Shown in pieces: positions 1-7,609 of a DNA stretch of 64,000 nt (the stretch's first letter is position 1; each line of letters starts with the position of its first letter). Origin of the DNA: Croceimicrobium sp965279135 (GTDB lineage: Bacteria > Bacteroidota > Bacteroidia > Flavobacteriales > Schleiferiaceae); NCBI GenBank assembly GCA_965279135.1, contig OZ257133.1:1426001-1490000 (forward strand). The letters are read 5' to 3'. A program made the position numbers and the translations under genes. The notes beneath the pieces are model-generated. The model had not been told where the DNA came from and made no database searches. It saw only the letters and a program-made list of their open reading frames with translations.

Positions 1-1
1 A

Positions 2-346
2 AACTATGCTCTTGACATAGTCTCCAGGTTTGAATCCCTTGTAAATCAGGAATACATAAATCATAAAACCGTAAGCTTCTATGCAGACAAACTAGCCATT
101 TCCATTCGGCAGTTGAGTAAAATCACCAGAGAAGTGACCGGAAAATCTCCCTTAAGTATGATTCACGAAGTCATCCTAAATGAGTCCAAAACATTCCTGT
201 CTTTTTCAAACTTGTCCACGACAGAAATTGCCTATGCATTGGGCTATGATGAAGTGGCTCACTTCTCTCGCTTTTTTAAAAGGCATACTGATATTTCTCC
301 TTCAGACTTTCGGATCAAATCCCAAAATGGTAAGACAATCTCCTAA
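2..346 (+). CDS. AraC-family transcriptional regulator, C-terminal part (5' end outside window)
   Basis: The frame is open from the window edge, so the start lies upstream; a TTG at 113 is only an internal codon. The visible 114 residues form the tail of an AraC/XylS DNA-binding domain: a first helix-turn-helix around LAISIRQLSKI, then the second signature helix around ALGYDEVAHFSRFFKRHTDISPSDFR, which is diagnostic of the family. The ligand-binding or sensor part is not in the window, so the inducer is unknown. It ends 46 bp before the transporter gene on the same strand, which makes that transporter a possible target or operon partner (inference). Confidence 0.9.
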   Translation, partial: NYALDIVSRFESLVNQEYINHKTVSFYADKLAISIRQLSKITREVTGKSPLSMIHEVILNESKTFLSFSNLSTTEIAYALGYDEVAHFSRFFKRHTDISPSDFRIKSQNGKTIS

Positions 347-392
347 ACTGGTAATAATCAGAGTGTGAATCCAAGCCACATTTGTCCTCATT

Positions 393-2249
393 ATGATGCG
401 GAACAAAAGGCTTTTACTTGTATACTCCATTGTCCTAATAGATGTTATTGCTGGATCCATTATGTGGCCGATATGGCCGCAGTTTGTAAAAGATTACGAT
501 CATCCCGAAGTTCTACTTGCTGCCGGAACTGCCATTTTCATTGGTCTCCAGCTTTTCACAGCCCCCTTCCTTGGTAGCCTCTCAGATGTACTAGGCCGAA
601 AACCTATTTTCATCATTACCTCTATAGGAACCTTTATCGCAAACCTTCTCTTAATCCCAAGAAATGTTTACGCCTACTTTAGTAATCGAGGGGCGGATGG
701 TCTTACAAATGGCGTTTACTCCACAGTAAGGTCGGTGATAACCGACCTATCCTCAAATAAGGACCTTCTTCGAAACATGGGCTTGGAAGGTACTATAGTC
801 TCATTAGGGTTTATTCTAGGACCGCTAATTGCCTCTACCGTTTTACTCGGTTTAGACATAGAAGAAAATGAGATAGTACCAGTCTTAATTTACACCGGTA
901 TTTCAATCTCATTTCTAAACATCATACTGAGCGCTTTATTCAAGGAAACCTTGTCCATAAAGAAGGATAAAAAGATCCACTTCACTCAAATTGTCCAAAA
1001 ATCAGTTAATCCTGTTCGGCATATAAGGATGATTGCGAGTCTGAACAAAGATCGCCCTGGTTTAATGAATACTGTTTTTCTCCAAATCTGTTTGACTTTT
1101 AGTCTAGGCTATTACAACTATTTAATTACCTATATAAGCCTTGGAGAATTACAATTAAACCCTAAATCAATCTCCTATTTCTTCACCTATTTCGGAATCG
1201 TATTCCTTATTACAAGCTATGTTTTTTACACCTATATAGTCCATCGAATTAACCACACCCGCTTTCTAATCTGGGCTTCATTGGCTGGTATTCTTACTCA
1301 TATAAGTTACGCTCTTATTGGTGGATCACCAATAGTCCTTTATGTAGTGGTCACTATAGATTGCCTAACCATCGGCCTACTTCCAGGACTGATGGATGGA
1401 CTTATAAGCAGATTTACCCAAAGTGATGATCGTGGTGAAATATTTGGTATAAGCCAAGCCCTAATGGGACTAAGTAGCTTCTTAACGACGATAGTCTATG
1501 GAATCCTATCTGTAATATCTCTGCAGCTGCCTTTCTACTGGTTTGCTATCTGCCTTATCCCTCTAACCTTATCAAATATTCTATTAAAAAAAAACAGTAA
1601 AAAATCCATTAATATGAAGTACCGATTTATTTACGGCTTGATTTTAATTTCTCTGAATGCCTTTGCACAAATACCTGTAGAAGTAGTGGTAGGACATGAA
1701 CAGGTTCAACATGAGTTTTTCTTTTTCAAGGATTTAGACCAAAATGCAAAGTGGAATCTCTTTAGTATGGGCCGTTTTGCAGTGGACTATGAAGATCAGG
1801 CGCTTAATAGTTCTTTTATCAGCTCTCAGCTGACTTATAACCTTAATGAAAGTTGGGGATTGTCTTCAGGTGGTTTTTACAATGAAGGAGACTTCGCTCC
1901 CATTCTAGCCGTCTCCTACATTTACGCTAATGAATCCGGCAATTTCTTTATGAACCTATTCCCAACCTGGATTATAAAGGAAAGAGCACAATTTGAAATG
2001 TTTGGACTAGTATTCTTTACACCCAGGATAAATGACAGATTAAATCTATTTAGTCAGCTCATATTTGGAAGCACAATCAACCATAGATTTAATCAGCACC
2101 TATTCAGTTACCAACAGATTCGTTTAGGTTTAGACTTCAAAGGGCGCTTCCAATGCGGCTTTGCCTTAGATCAAAACATGATCGGTGGCGGAGAACTACC
2201 TTACGTTTACTCCAATAATACGGGACTCTTTGTTCGAAAAGAATTGTAG
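393..2249 (+). CDS. MFS transporter (TetA-like) joined in frame to a secreted beta-barrel-like domain
   Basis: Residues 1 to about 400 form a 12-helix major facilitator. The loop motif GSLSDVLGRKP is at 61-71, and RGADGLTNGVY plus GLEGTIVSLGFILGP resemble the TetA/multidrug group, so a drug or metabolite proton antiporter is likely. From residue 408 the protein restarts with a fresh Met, a signal-peptide-like stretch ending NAFAQ, and about 190 residues of alternating aromatic beta-strand character like a small outer-membrane barrel. A barrel cannot reach the outer membrane while tethered behind an inner-membrane transporter in the usual way. The junction lies just after an A9 run (1586-1594). 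One additional A would end the transporter at CAG TAA and leave the ATG at 1614 as a separate start. I think this is two genes or a frameshifted pair rather than a true fusion. Confidence 0.75.
   Translation: MMRNKRLLLVYSIVLIDVIAGSIMWPIWPQFVKDYDHPEVLLAAGTAIFIGLQLFTAPFLGSLSDVLGRKPIFIITSIGTFIANLLLIPRNVYAYFSNRGADGLTNGVYSTVRSVITDLSSNKDLLRNMGLEGTIVSLGFILGPLIASTVLLGLDIEENEIVPVLIYTGISISFLNIILSALFKETLSIKKDKKIHFTQIVQKSVNPVRHIRMIASLNKDRPGLMNTVFLQICLTFSLGYYNYLITYISLGELQLNPKSISYFFTYFGIVFLITSYVFYTYIVHRINHTRFLIWASLAGILTHISYALIGGSPIVLYVVVTIDCLTIGLLPGLMDGLISRFTQSDDRGEIFGISQALMGLSSFLTTIVYGILSVISLQLPFYWFAICLIPLTLSNILLKKNSKKSINMKYRFIYGLILISLNAFAQIPVEVVVGHEQVQHEFFFFKDLDQNAKWNLFSMGRFAVDYEDQALNSSFISSQLTYNLNESWGLSSGGFYNEGDFAPILAVSYIYANESGNFFMNLFPTWIIKERAQFEMFGLVFFTPRINDRLNLFSQLIFGSTINHRFNQHLFSYQQIRLGLDFKGRFQCGFALDQNMIGGGELPYVYSNNTGLFVRKEL
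1614..2249 (+). CDS. probable separate gene: secreted small outer-membrane barrel-like protein
   Basis: Alternative reading of the last third of the preceding frame. An ATG at 1614 starts a 211-residue protein with a typical Bacteroidota signal peptide (MKYRFIYGLILISLNAFA, then Q). It is followed by repeated short amphipathic strands rich in Phe, Tyr and Asn and ends FVRKEL. No enzyme motif is visible and I do not recognise the family. If the transporter originally stopped at TAA 1598-1600, this gene would begin 13 bp downstream in the same operon. The internal signal peptide is the main evidence that it is translated independently. Confidence 0.5.
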   Translation: MKYRFIYGLILISLNAFAQIPVEVVVGHEQVQHEFFFFKDLDQNAKWNLFSMGRFAVDYEDQALNSSFISSQLTYNLNESWGLSSGGFYNEGDFAPILAVSYIYANESGNFFMNLFPTWIIKERAQFEMFGLVFFTPRINDRLNLFSQLIFGSTINHRFNQHLFSYQQIRLGLDFKGRFQCGFALDQNMIGGGELPYVYSNNTGLFVRKEL

Positions 2250-2326
2250 CTATAGCTAAGCGAGATTAATCGCATAATACTGAAAGATAAATAGGTAGGT
2301 CTACTCTACTTGCGATTCTTTACAAA

Positions 2327-2366
2327 AAAACCATCCAAAAAGCTCAAAGGCCTTCTGGATGGTTTT
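2327..2366. terminator. bidirectional intrinsic terminator
   Basis: The arms AAAACCATCC (2327-2336) and GGATGGTTTT (2357-2366) are perfect complements with A/T tracts on both sides. It lies between the convergent transporter/barrel gene and the DoxX-like gene, so it can serve both strands. Confidence 0.75.
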
Positions 2367-2374
2367 ATTATTTC

Positions 2375-2719
2375 TTAAGCCTTACGCTTCTCTAATTGAT
2401 AAGTAGCAATAAGCAGTACCAGAGCAATGATAGGACCAAACCATTCCCCATCATTAACATTGATATGCGCGCCAAAAGCCAAGAGAAAATTGAAGGTTAA
2501 TCCAGCATAAGCCCACTCCTTTAACATGCGGCTCTTGTTTTGCCAGATGCCAATTACACCTAGGGTTTTAGTTACGGCCATGGGGTAGATTAGAAAAACC
2601 GGAAAGCCCAGGGCAGTGAAGTTTGCCGCTACTTCCGCATGTGTGAAAACATAGGCAAATGCTGCGCTTATTACCATGAGGCTAAAGATGATCTTAACGA
2701 TCCAATACGCGATTTTCAT
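2375..2719 (-). CDS. DoxX-like family membrane protein
   Basis: A 114-residue inner-membrane protein with four predicted helices. Its layout fits DoxX-like (DoxX_2) proteins: an N-terminal helix, the GFPVFLIYPMAVTKTLGVI segment, a second pair of helices and a short basic C-terminus (LEKRKA). DoxX-type proteins are linked to quinone or thiosulfate redox and to oxidative-stress complexes, but the role of this subfamily is not established. It lies 27 bp downstream of the YceI gene on the same strand, so the two are probably cotranscribed from the MerR-controlled promoter at 3317-3351. Confidence 0.8.
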   Translation of the reverse strand: MKIAYWIVKIIFSLMVISAAFAYVFTHAEVAANFTALGFPVFLIYPMAVTKTLGVIGIWQNKSRMLKEWAYAGLTFNFLLAFGAHINVNDGEWFGPIIALVLLIATYQLEKRKA

Positions 2720-2746
2720 TTTGATTGATGATTGTTTGATTTATAA

Positions 2747-3289
2747 TTAGTTAAGTACGGCGGTTATGCTTATTTCGATTTCCTTTCCCACCATAAAACC
2801 TCCATCAGGCCCTACTCCGTGGTCTAAGCGATTGACCGTAAAAGAACCGCTCACGTTTTTGTTTTCGATTTTTAAAGGAATGCTAATCGACTTCGTTACG
2901 CCATGCATGGTAAGGCTGCCTTTTAGAATATAGCCAGCACCATCTTTCGCAATGCTCGTGGCTTTAATACAGATGGTCGGAAATTTTTCGACGTGAAAGA
3001 AGTCTTCAGTTTTAAGATGCGCATCCCGTTTAGCATTCTCCGTATTAATTGTTGAAGGATCGATGCACACATCAACTTTGGAAGCTTTTAGGTTATTGGG
3101 ATCCACAGAAAACACACCCTTCATCCCTTTAATGGTGCCCTCTACACTACCAAAGCCCATATTAGAAACAGTAAAGCTTACCTGTGATTTAGCACCATTT
3201 ATCTTTTGGGAAAAGCCCTGAAAGCTTATTCCGCTTAAGAGTACGATCAAGGCCAGATTCTTCATGATTTTAGGGTTTTTCATTTTCAT
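2747..3289 (-). CDS. YceI family periplasmic lipid-binding-like protein
   Basis: A 180-residue secreted protein. After the signal peptide (about residues 1-28, ending FSQ) comes a lipocalin-like YceI fold with the family features TVSNMGFGSVEGTIKGMKG, FFHVEKFPTICIKAT, GSLTMHGVTKSISIPL and a C-terminal VGKEIEISI strand. YceI proteins bind polyisoprenoid-type lipids and are often induced by stress or acid. I chose the ATG at 3289. The longer frame begins with a TTG at 3319 that falls inside the -7 promoter element; a further ATG at 3265 is also possible. Expression is probably MerR-controlled. Confidence 0.9.
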   Translation of the reverse strand: MKMKNPKIMKNLALIVLLSGISFQGFSQKINGAKSQVSFTVSNMGFGSVEGTIKGMKGVFSVDPNNLKASKVDVCIDPSTINTENAKRDAHLKTEDFFHVEKFPTICIKATSIAKDGAGYILKGSLTMHGVTKSISIPLKIENKNVSGSFTVNRLDHGVGPDGGFMVGKEIEISITAVLN

Positions 3290-3316
3290 ATTTATTTGGG
3301 TTTTTACTTTCTTTGA

Positions 3317-3351
3317 CAAAACTAAACCGTTGACTTAGGTCAATGGTCAAA
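3317..3351 (-). promoter_or_regulatory. MerR-type promoter/operator for the yceI-doxX unit
   Basis: On the minus strand a -33 TTTG (3351-3348) and a perfect -7 TAGTTTTG (3324-3317) are separated by 23 bp, longer than the usual 19 or so. The spacer is almost exactly filled by an inverted repeat: ACCGTTGAC and GTCAATGGT (3326-3334 and 3339-3347, one mismatch, 4-bp centre). This is the classical MerR arrangement, in which the activator twists an overlong spacer. The divergent merR-like gene starts at 3378. Confidence 0.75.
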
Positions 3352-3377
3352 GGATTTTCTAAAAATTTTTCAGAAAA

Positions 3378-3779
3378 ATGAAAATTGGTCAAATCGCAAG
3401 GGAAACAGGTGTATCTCGGGATACTATTCGTCTTTATGAAAACATGGGTTTACTAAAGGACGTAAGCCGCCCTCATCCTTACAACAATTACAAGGAATAT
3501 CCGGAAGAAAACATCAAAAGGGTGCAAAGCGTATTGATGCTTAAAAAGCTTGGCCTAAGTCTGAACGAATGCAAAGAAGTCCTTCAAATGCTCGATCGTG
3601 GAGATTTTGATATTGAAGATCGCAATGCCATGATTCAAAGGAAAATTGATGGGATTGATAAGCAAATTGAAGAATTGACCAGGGCCCGGGAAATGCTTGT
3701 TGCCCATATGGAAAGTTCTTGCTCGCCTGAAAACAGACCGCTGCATAATGCAGTAGTTTCGGCCAAATCAGGGGTCTAA
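3378..3779 (+). CDS. MerR family transcriptional regulator
   Basis: A 133-residue protein starting with the winged-helix signature MKIGQIARETGVSRDTIRLYE and the second MerR motif (NNYKEYPEENIKRVQSV). A dimerising coiled-coil helix (about 78-110) and a short C-terminal tail follow. Cys65 and Cys115 (in ESSCSPE) are the only cysteines, so metal or redox sensing is possible but does not match the MerR/CueR metal-loop patterns. It is divergent from yceI-doxX and shares the intergenic palindrome at 3326-3347, which makes it the likely direct regulator of that pair and perhaps of itself (inference from layout). Confidence 0.9.
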   Translation: MKIGQIARETGVSRDTIRLYENMGLLKDVSRPHPYNNYKEYPEENIKRVQSVLMLKKLGLSLNECKEVLQMLDRGDFDIEDRNAMIQRKIDGIDKQIEELTRAREMLVAHMESSCSPENRPLHNAVVSAKSGV

Positions 3780-3852
3780 GAGCGAGAAAAGGACTTTAAT
3801 ATCCTTGTTAATTAAACTATTCTTGCTCCCTAAAAAAGTGCTTGATAAAACT

Positions 3853-3860
3853 TAGGTTTG
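3853..3860 (+). promoter_or_regulatory. -7 promoter element upstream of glycosyltransferase gene
   Basis: TAGGTTTG is a perfect match to the Bacteroidota -7 consensus TAnnTTTG and lies 22 bp before the ATG at 3883. No well-spaced -33 TTG is visible, so the call rests on one box. Confidence 0.4.
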
Positions 3861-3882
3861 TTTAGTACCCATTTAGCAGCCC

Positions 3883-5073
3883 ATGAAAGAGTTTCTATAC
3901 TATTTCGAACTTGTGTTTTTGGTTTTAATAGGCCTACAGGTTTTATACAGTTTAGTATTTGCTTTGGCCGCTCATATTCCCCGAAAAATCAGGCGACAGG
4001 ATCAGCGTAAACACCGTATTACTATCCTGATCCCTTCTTATAAGGAAGATGTTATCATATTACAGACTGCCAGGCAGGCTTTGGATTTAGACTATCCCCA
4101 GGAGCTGTTTAATGTAGTGGTAGGTTCTGATCAGATGCAAGAAGAAACTGTTGCTAAACTGAGGGAAATGGGAGCTGAAGTTGTAGTGATGAACTTTGAG
4201 CACTCAACGAAATCAAAGAATTTACTAGCTCAGCTCCAATCGCAAGAAGGAGATCAATGGCCAGAATACTTTTTAATTCTGGATGCAGATAACCGCATGG
4301 ATGCAGATGGCTTGATAGAAACTAATGCCATTATTCGCTCTGATATTCCGGTTTACCAATTACACAGGACAGCCAAAAACAACAACACCAAACTCGCTAT
4401 TTTAGATGGTATCACCGAAGGTATTTCGAACAATATCTTTCGCGAAGGACATCGGAATCTTGGTATTTCCAGTGCCTTGATTGGCAGCGGTATGCTCTTC
4501 GAGGCATCTTTACTTAAGGAGACTTTAGAAAACATCAATAAAGACTCGGCGGTAGAGGATAAGCTTTTTGAATTCTATTTGTTAGAACATCGGAAAACAA
4601 TTGACTTTATTCCGCATATCCCAGTATATGATGAAAAGGTCTCTAAGGGTAAAAACTTCAGCAATCAAAGAAAACGTTGGATTGCCGGTCAGTTTCATGC
4701 ATTTCGGGTATTCTTTTTCCCGGGAATTAAAGCGCTGTTTAAAGGAAATATTGGCTTCTTCGATAAGATGCTGCAGATGGGATTGGTACCCAAGCTCCTG
4801 TTCGCAGTCCTACTGGCCTTATTGGCAGGGCTTGCCTTAATCCTTGGAGCCGATCATAAGCTTTGGTATTGGTACCTGGGCCTTTATGTATTCACGCTAC
4901 TTATTTGTGTTCCTCGCTCCTATTACCGTTGGCAAAACATCGGTATTCTATTCGAAATCCCTAAAGCCGCTTTTTTCATGGTTCTAGCTATTATGCGGAT
5001 TAAGAAGAATCAGAGCGTAAAGCAATTCGAGCACACTCAGAAGGAATTCATTCCTGAGGAAGGAGAAAAATAG
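3883..5073 (+). CDS. membrane-bound family 2 glycosyltransferase (cellulose-synthase-like)
   Basis: A 396-residue processive-type GT2 enzyme. It has an N-terminal membrane helix (about 7-30) and a GT-A domain with the nucleotide-binding strand ITILIPSYKED (47-56), a DAD metal site (134-136), the catalytic-base region ED (225-226) and the QRKRW motif (262-266, QxxRW type). Two or three C-terminal helices follow (about 290-370). It probably transfers sugar from a UDP-sugar to an envelope polysaccharide or lipid. It stands alone between a MerR gene and an RRM gene, so the polymer cannot be deduced. Confidence 0.88.
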   Translation: MKEFLYYFELVFLVLIGLQVLYSLVFALAAHIPRKIRRQDQRKHRITILIPSYKEDVIILQTARQALDLDYPQELFNVVVGSDQMQEETVAKLREMGAEVVVMNFEHSTKSKNLLAQLQSQEGDQWPEYFLILDADNRMDADGLIETNAIIRSDIPVYQLHRTAKNNNTKLAILDGITEGISNNIFREGHRNLGISSALIGSGMLFEASLLKETLENINKDSAVEDKLFEFYLLEHRKTIDFIPHIPVYDEKVSKGKNFSNQRKRWIAGQFHAFRVFFFPGIKALFKGNIGFFDKMLQMGLVPKLLFAVLLALLAGLALILGADHKLWYWYLGLYVFTLLICVPRSYYRWQNIGILFEIPKAAFFMVLAIMRIKKNQSVKQFEHTQKEFIPEEGEK

Positions 5074-5084
5074 GGGCAAAAAAA

Positions 5085-5117
5085 AAATCCCGATAAGGCT
5101 AAGCCGAACCGGGATTT
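5085..5117. terminator. bidirectional intrinsic terminator
   Basis: AAATCCCG (5085-5092) pairs with CGGGATTT (5110-5117), with a small internal GGCTAAGCC hairpin and A/T tracts on both sides. It separates the convergent glycosyltransferase and RRM genes. Confidence 0.8.
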
Positions 5118-5135
5118 AATAAAATCGTAGTCTTA

Positions 5136-5438
5136 TTAATAACGATCACGACGACCGCCGCCACCGCGATAGCCACCGCCACCGCCGCCACGCTGCTCTT
5201 GTGGGCGAGCAACCTTAACTGCCAAATCGCGACCACGCAAGCTCGAACCGTTCAGGGCTTCAATTGCCTGATTTCCTTCATCGTCCGAAGGCATTTCAAC
5301 AAAACCGAAACCTTTAGATCTTCCGGTTTCGCGATCTGTAATGATTTTAACTGATGATACCTCACCGAATGCTTCAAATGCTCCGCGAAGCTCATCCTCC
5401 TGAACACCATAGTCCAGACTTGCAACAAAAATATTCAT
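5136..5438 (-). CDS. RRM RNA-binding protein with glycine-rich tail
   Basis: A 100-residue single RRM protein. RNP2 is IFVASL (3-8) and RNP1 is KGFGFVEM (42-49), both with the aromatic residues needed for RNA stacking. The last 20 residues are an RGG/glycine-rich, basic tail (RGGGGGGYRGGGGRRDRY). Such proteins in Bacteroidota and cyanobacteria are often cold-responsive RNA chaperones; that role is inferred from the family. It is monocistronic, with its own terminator downstream. Confidence 0.93.
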   Translation of the reverse strand: MNIFVASLDYGVQEDELRGAFEAFGEVSSVKIITDRETGRSKGFGFVEMPSDDEGNQAIEALNGSSLRGRDLAVKVARPQEQRGGGGGGYRGGGGRRDRY

Positions 5439-5530
5439 ATAAAAAAGTAATAATTAAAAACTCCCTTTCAGAAGCGGTCGCAAGATACAAGAAGAATAAA
5501 CGCAAAACCTTAGCTGCTAAGAATTAACAA

Positions 5531-5938
5531 TTAGATAGCAGAGCGTAATTCCGATCTTAATAAGATATAGATAATCAGCACATTAAGTCCAATTACTACC
5601 TTATTAAAAAAGAGTGGCGTGCTCGTGTACCAGCCTATCCAAAAGAAAATTCTAAACCCATTTAATAACCAAAGCAGTATTAATTGCTTCTTAAAAGCAA
5701 TGCTTCTAATCAATAATAATAGACTTAAGAACAGGGTAAAGCACAAAAACCAAATCCATTGAAAACTCAACTGATTCGCCCAAAAACTCAAATCATCAAC
5801 CTGTACTTTGGTGCCTTTAAGCACTAAGCGTCCTAACTGCATGGCTCTATAGTTCACTACTATATACCAGGTTTCCAGGAGAACGAATAGCCAGTAAAAA
5901 CGATGAAGAAAATAGAGCAGTTTAGCGGGAATCCGCAT
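5531..5938 (-). CDS. small integral membrane protein of unknown function
   Basis: 135 residues from the ATG at 5938, with about four hydrophobic helices (FYWLFVLLETWYIVV, WIWFLCFTLFLSLLLLI, LILLWLLNGFRIFFWIG, VIGLNVLIIYILL) and basic ends. A longer frame to 6016 would overlap the upstream gene by 95 bp and its extra N-terminus is not membrane-like, so I prefer the ATG that overlaps the upstream stop by only 17 bp. Translational coupling to the preceding secreted protein is likely. I do not recognise the family. Confidence 0.65.
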   Translation of the reverse strand: MRIPAKLLYFLHRFYWLFVLLETWYIVVNYRAMQLGRLVLKGTKVQVDDLSFWANQLSFQWIWFLCFTLFLSLLLLIRSIAFKKQLILLWLLNGFRIFFWIGWYTSTPLFFNKVVIGLNVLIIYILLRSELRSAI

Positions 5939-6833
5939 TAAGGTTGAGAACCTCGAAATCCTCTGTCTCCCGCTCAGGGAAGCTAAATAGGAATACTTCC
6001 TTAAGAATTTCTTCATGATCCCAGTACCTTAACTCTTTGGAAATTAATCTTCCCTTCGAATCAAAAGTACAAAGGCTTTCTTTCTCAACTTTAGTTTCAG
6101 TAAGGCTGTAATACTGTATCGAAGTTTGAGAAGTCCCATCGTCTAAAAACTGGTACTGACAAACACTCTCTAACTGATTATGTGCATTCTGTATGTTCAG
6201 AACCGAAGACCTCTGTAGAATCTGATTCTCATAACTATGAGTTGCTATCTTTTGGATTTCACCATCAGACCATAGCTCCTCTTTCTGTAGCTTCCCATTA
6301 GAGCAATAGGTAAATCGAACTTCGCTTTCCAAATCTCCATTGGAGAAATACTTTACTTTTTGCAATGCGGAATCGCCTACTCGATATAGATAAACCTCTT
6401 CATTAAGATCATTCCCGGTCTGAGTACTAACTCTTTTAAGCAAGCCTCCGGTATAATGGTACGCAATGCTCCGTGGTGCTGCTGTCGGCTTTTTGCTCAT
6501 CCACTCCTGGATCTGTCCATTCTCGAATAGCACCAAATCCTCGGCACCATCATAGTGATACACTCTGAGCTGATCCTCTCCTTCCCAAACAAATCGATCG
6601 ACGCCCTGCCAATATCCATCTGCTTTGTAATGATCCTGCTGCAATAAATAGTCGTCAACCCTGGATCCTACGGATAGAGTTAATGTATCTTTGTTCTTAT
6701 CAACAATGTAATGCAGAGATTCTTTCCAAAGCGGAGCTTCATAATGCGACTCATCGTTCAGTAAAGTATACTGTTGTGCCTTAGAGACGCTAAGAATAAG
6801 ACACAAATAAAAAACCGGATAGACTTTATTCAT
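5922..6833 (-). CDS. secreted hypothetical protein with YD/MORN-like strand repeats
   Basis: 303 residues from the ATG at 6833, which is followed directly by a signal peptide (MNKVYPVFYLCLILSVSKAQ); the longer frame to 6896 lacks a clean signal. The mature part is a series of 18-25 residue beta units with recurring Tyr and Gly-Lys-Leu/Gln turns (for example CSNGKLQKEELWSDGEIQK and FDSKGRLISKELRYWD). These resemble the single repeats of Rhs or MORN-like cell-surface proteins. There is no catalytic motif. It forms an overlapping two-gene unit with the membrane protein downstream. Confidence 0.65.
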   Translation of the reverse strand: MNKVYPVFYLCLILSVSKAQQYTLLNDESHYEAPLWKESLHYIVDKNKDTLTLSVGSRVDDYLLQQDHYKADGYWQGVDRFVWEGEDQLRVYHYDGAEDLVLFENGQIQEWMSKKPTAAPRSIAYHYTGGLLKRVSTQTGNDLNEEVYLYRVGDSALQKVKYFSNGDLESEVRFTYCSNGKLQKEELWSDGEIQKIATHSYENQILQRSSVLNIQNAHNQLESVCQYQFLDDGTSQTSIQYYSLTETKVEKESLCTFDSKGRLISKELRYWDHEEILKEVFLFSFPERETEDFEVLNLNADSR

Positions 6834-7061
6834 AACTCTCCAAAAATAGTTAGAGCCTAAAAGCTTTATTTTCAGAAGAAATAAACATATTAACAAGTAA
6901 TTTTTAATAACTGTAAATAGACATTGTTATATTTTAATTTCTTGATTTAAAGTATCTTGCATATCAATTTTTTCACAACGAAACATTTTATCTCTATAAA
7001 AAGTAATATTGGAGAATGGTTTGGACCTCGGTCCTAAAAAACAAATGCAACAAACACTACT

Positions 7062-7544
7062 ATGAAAAAAATCCTTTTCCCAATCGTCGCCTTGGCAATA
7101 CTTGCTTCATGTCAAAGTCCCAATACTAACTCTCAAGAGAGCAGCCCTGCAGCAGCAGAAGAACCCGCTCAGGAAGAAGTAAACACCAATCAGCCACCAG
7201 CGGTACCAGAAGGAGCACGAGTTTATTTTGCCAATTTAAATGACGGAGATACGGTTAGCAGCCCTGTTTATGTTGAGTTTGGCATTGAAGGAATGGAGGT
7301 AGAGCCTGCCGGAAATGTCAATGCGGGTATGGGTCATCACCATATTATCATTAACAATTCCTTTATTGAAATGGGAGGAACAGTTCCGGCCGATAGTGTT
7401 AACATTCACTACGGCGGTGGTCAAGTAAGCGACAGCCTTGATTTAAATCCAGGGAATTATCAGTTAACGATGCAGTTCGCAGATGGATTTCATCGTTCCT
7501 ATGGACAGCAAATGTCTGCCACTATTTCCATTGTGGTAGAGTAA
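7062..7544 (+). CDS. DUF4399-domain lipoprotein
   Basis: A 160-residue lipoprotein. The signal peptide ends in LASC (Cys17 lipidated), followed by a Glu/Ala/Pro-rich linker (about 20-48). The DUF4399 domain (about 52-160) carries the conserved triple histidine GHHHIII (His92-94) and a GxYxLTMQFADGxHRSY core. The His cluster suggests metal binding, but the function is unproven. It stands alone; a short inverted repeat GGACC-TC-GGTCC at 7023-7034 lies just upstream. A strong terminator follows. Confidence 0.88.
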   Translation: MKKILFPIVALAILASCQSPNTNSQESSPAAAEEPAQEEVNTNQPPAVPEGARVYFANLNDGDTVSSPVYVEFGIEGMEVEPAGNVNAGMGHHHIIINNSFIEMGGTVPADSVNIHYGGGQVSDSLDLNPGNYQLTMQFADGFHRSYGQQMSATISIVVE

Positions 7545-7564
7545 ATCAATCCACTATAAAAACA

Positions 7565-7593
7565 AAAGGCAGCCCATTGAGGCTGCCTTTTTT
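7565..7593. terminator. intrinsic terminator, probably bidirectional
   Basis: AAAGGCAGCC (7565-7574) and GGCTGCCTTT (7581-7590) form a perfect 10-bp stem with a 6-nt loop and a T tract to 7593. It lies between the convergent DUF4399 and T9SS-cargo genes. Confidence 0.9.
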
Positions 7594-7609
7594 TATTGAA
7601 ATAAATCTG

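Noticed and set aside
7023..7034. Inverted repeat GGACC-TC-GGTCC before the DUF4399 gene
   Set aside because: Five-base arms are short and isolated; possibly an operator, but too weak to list.
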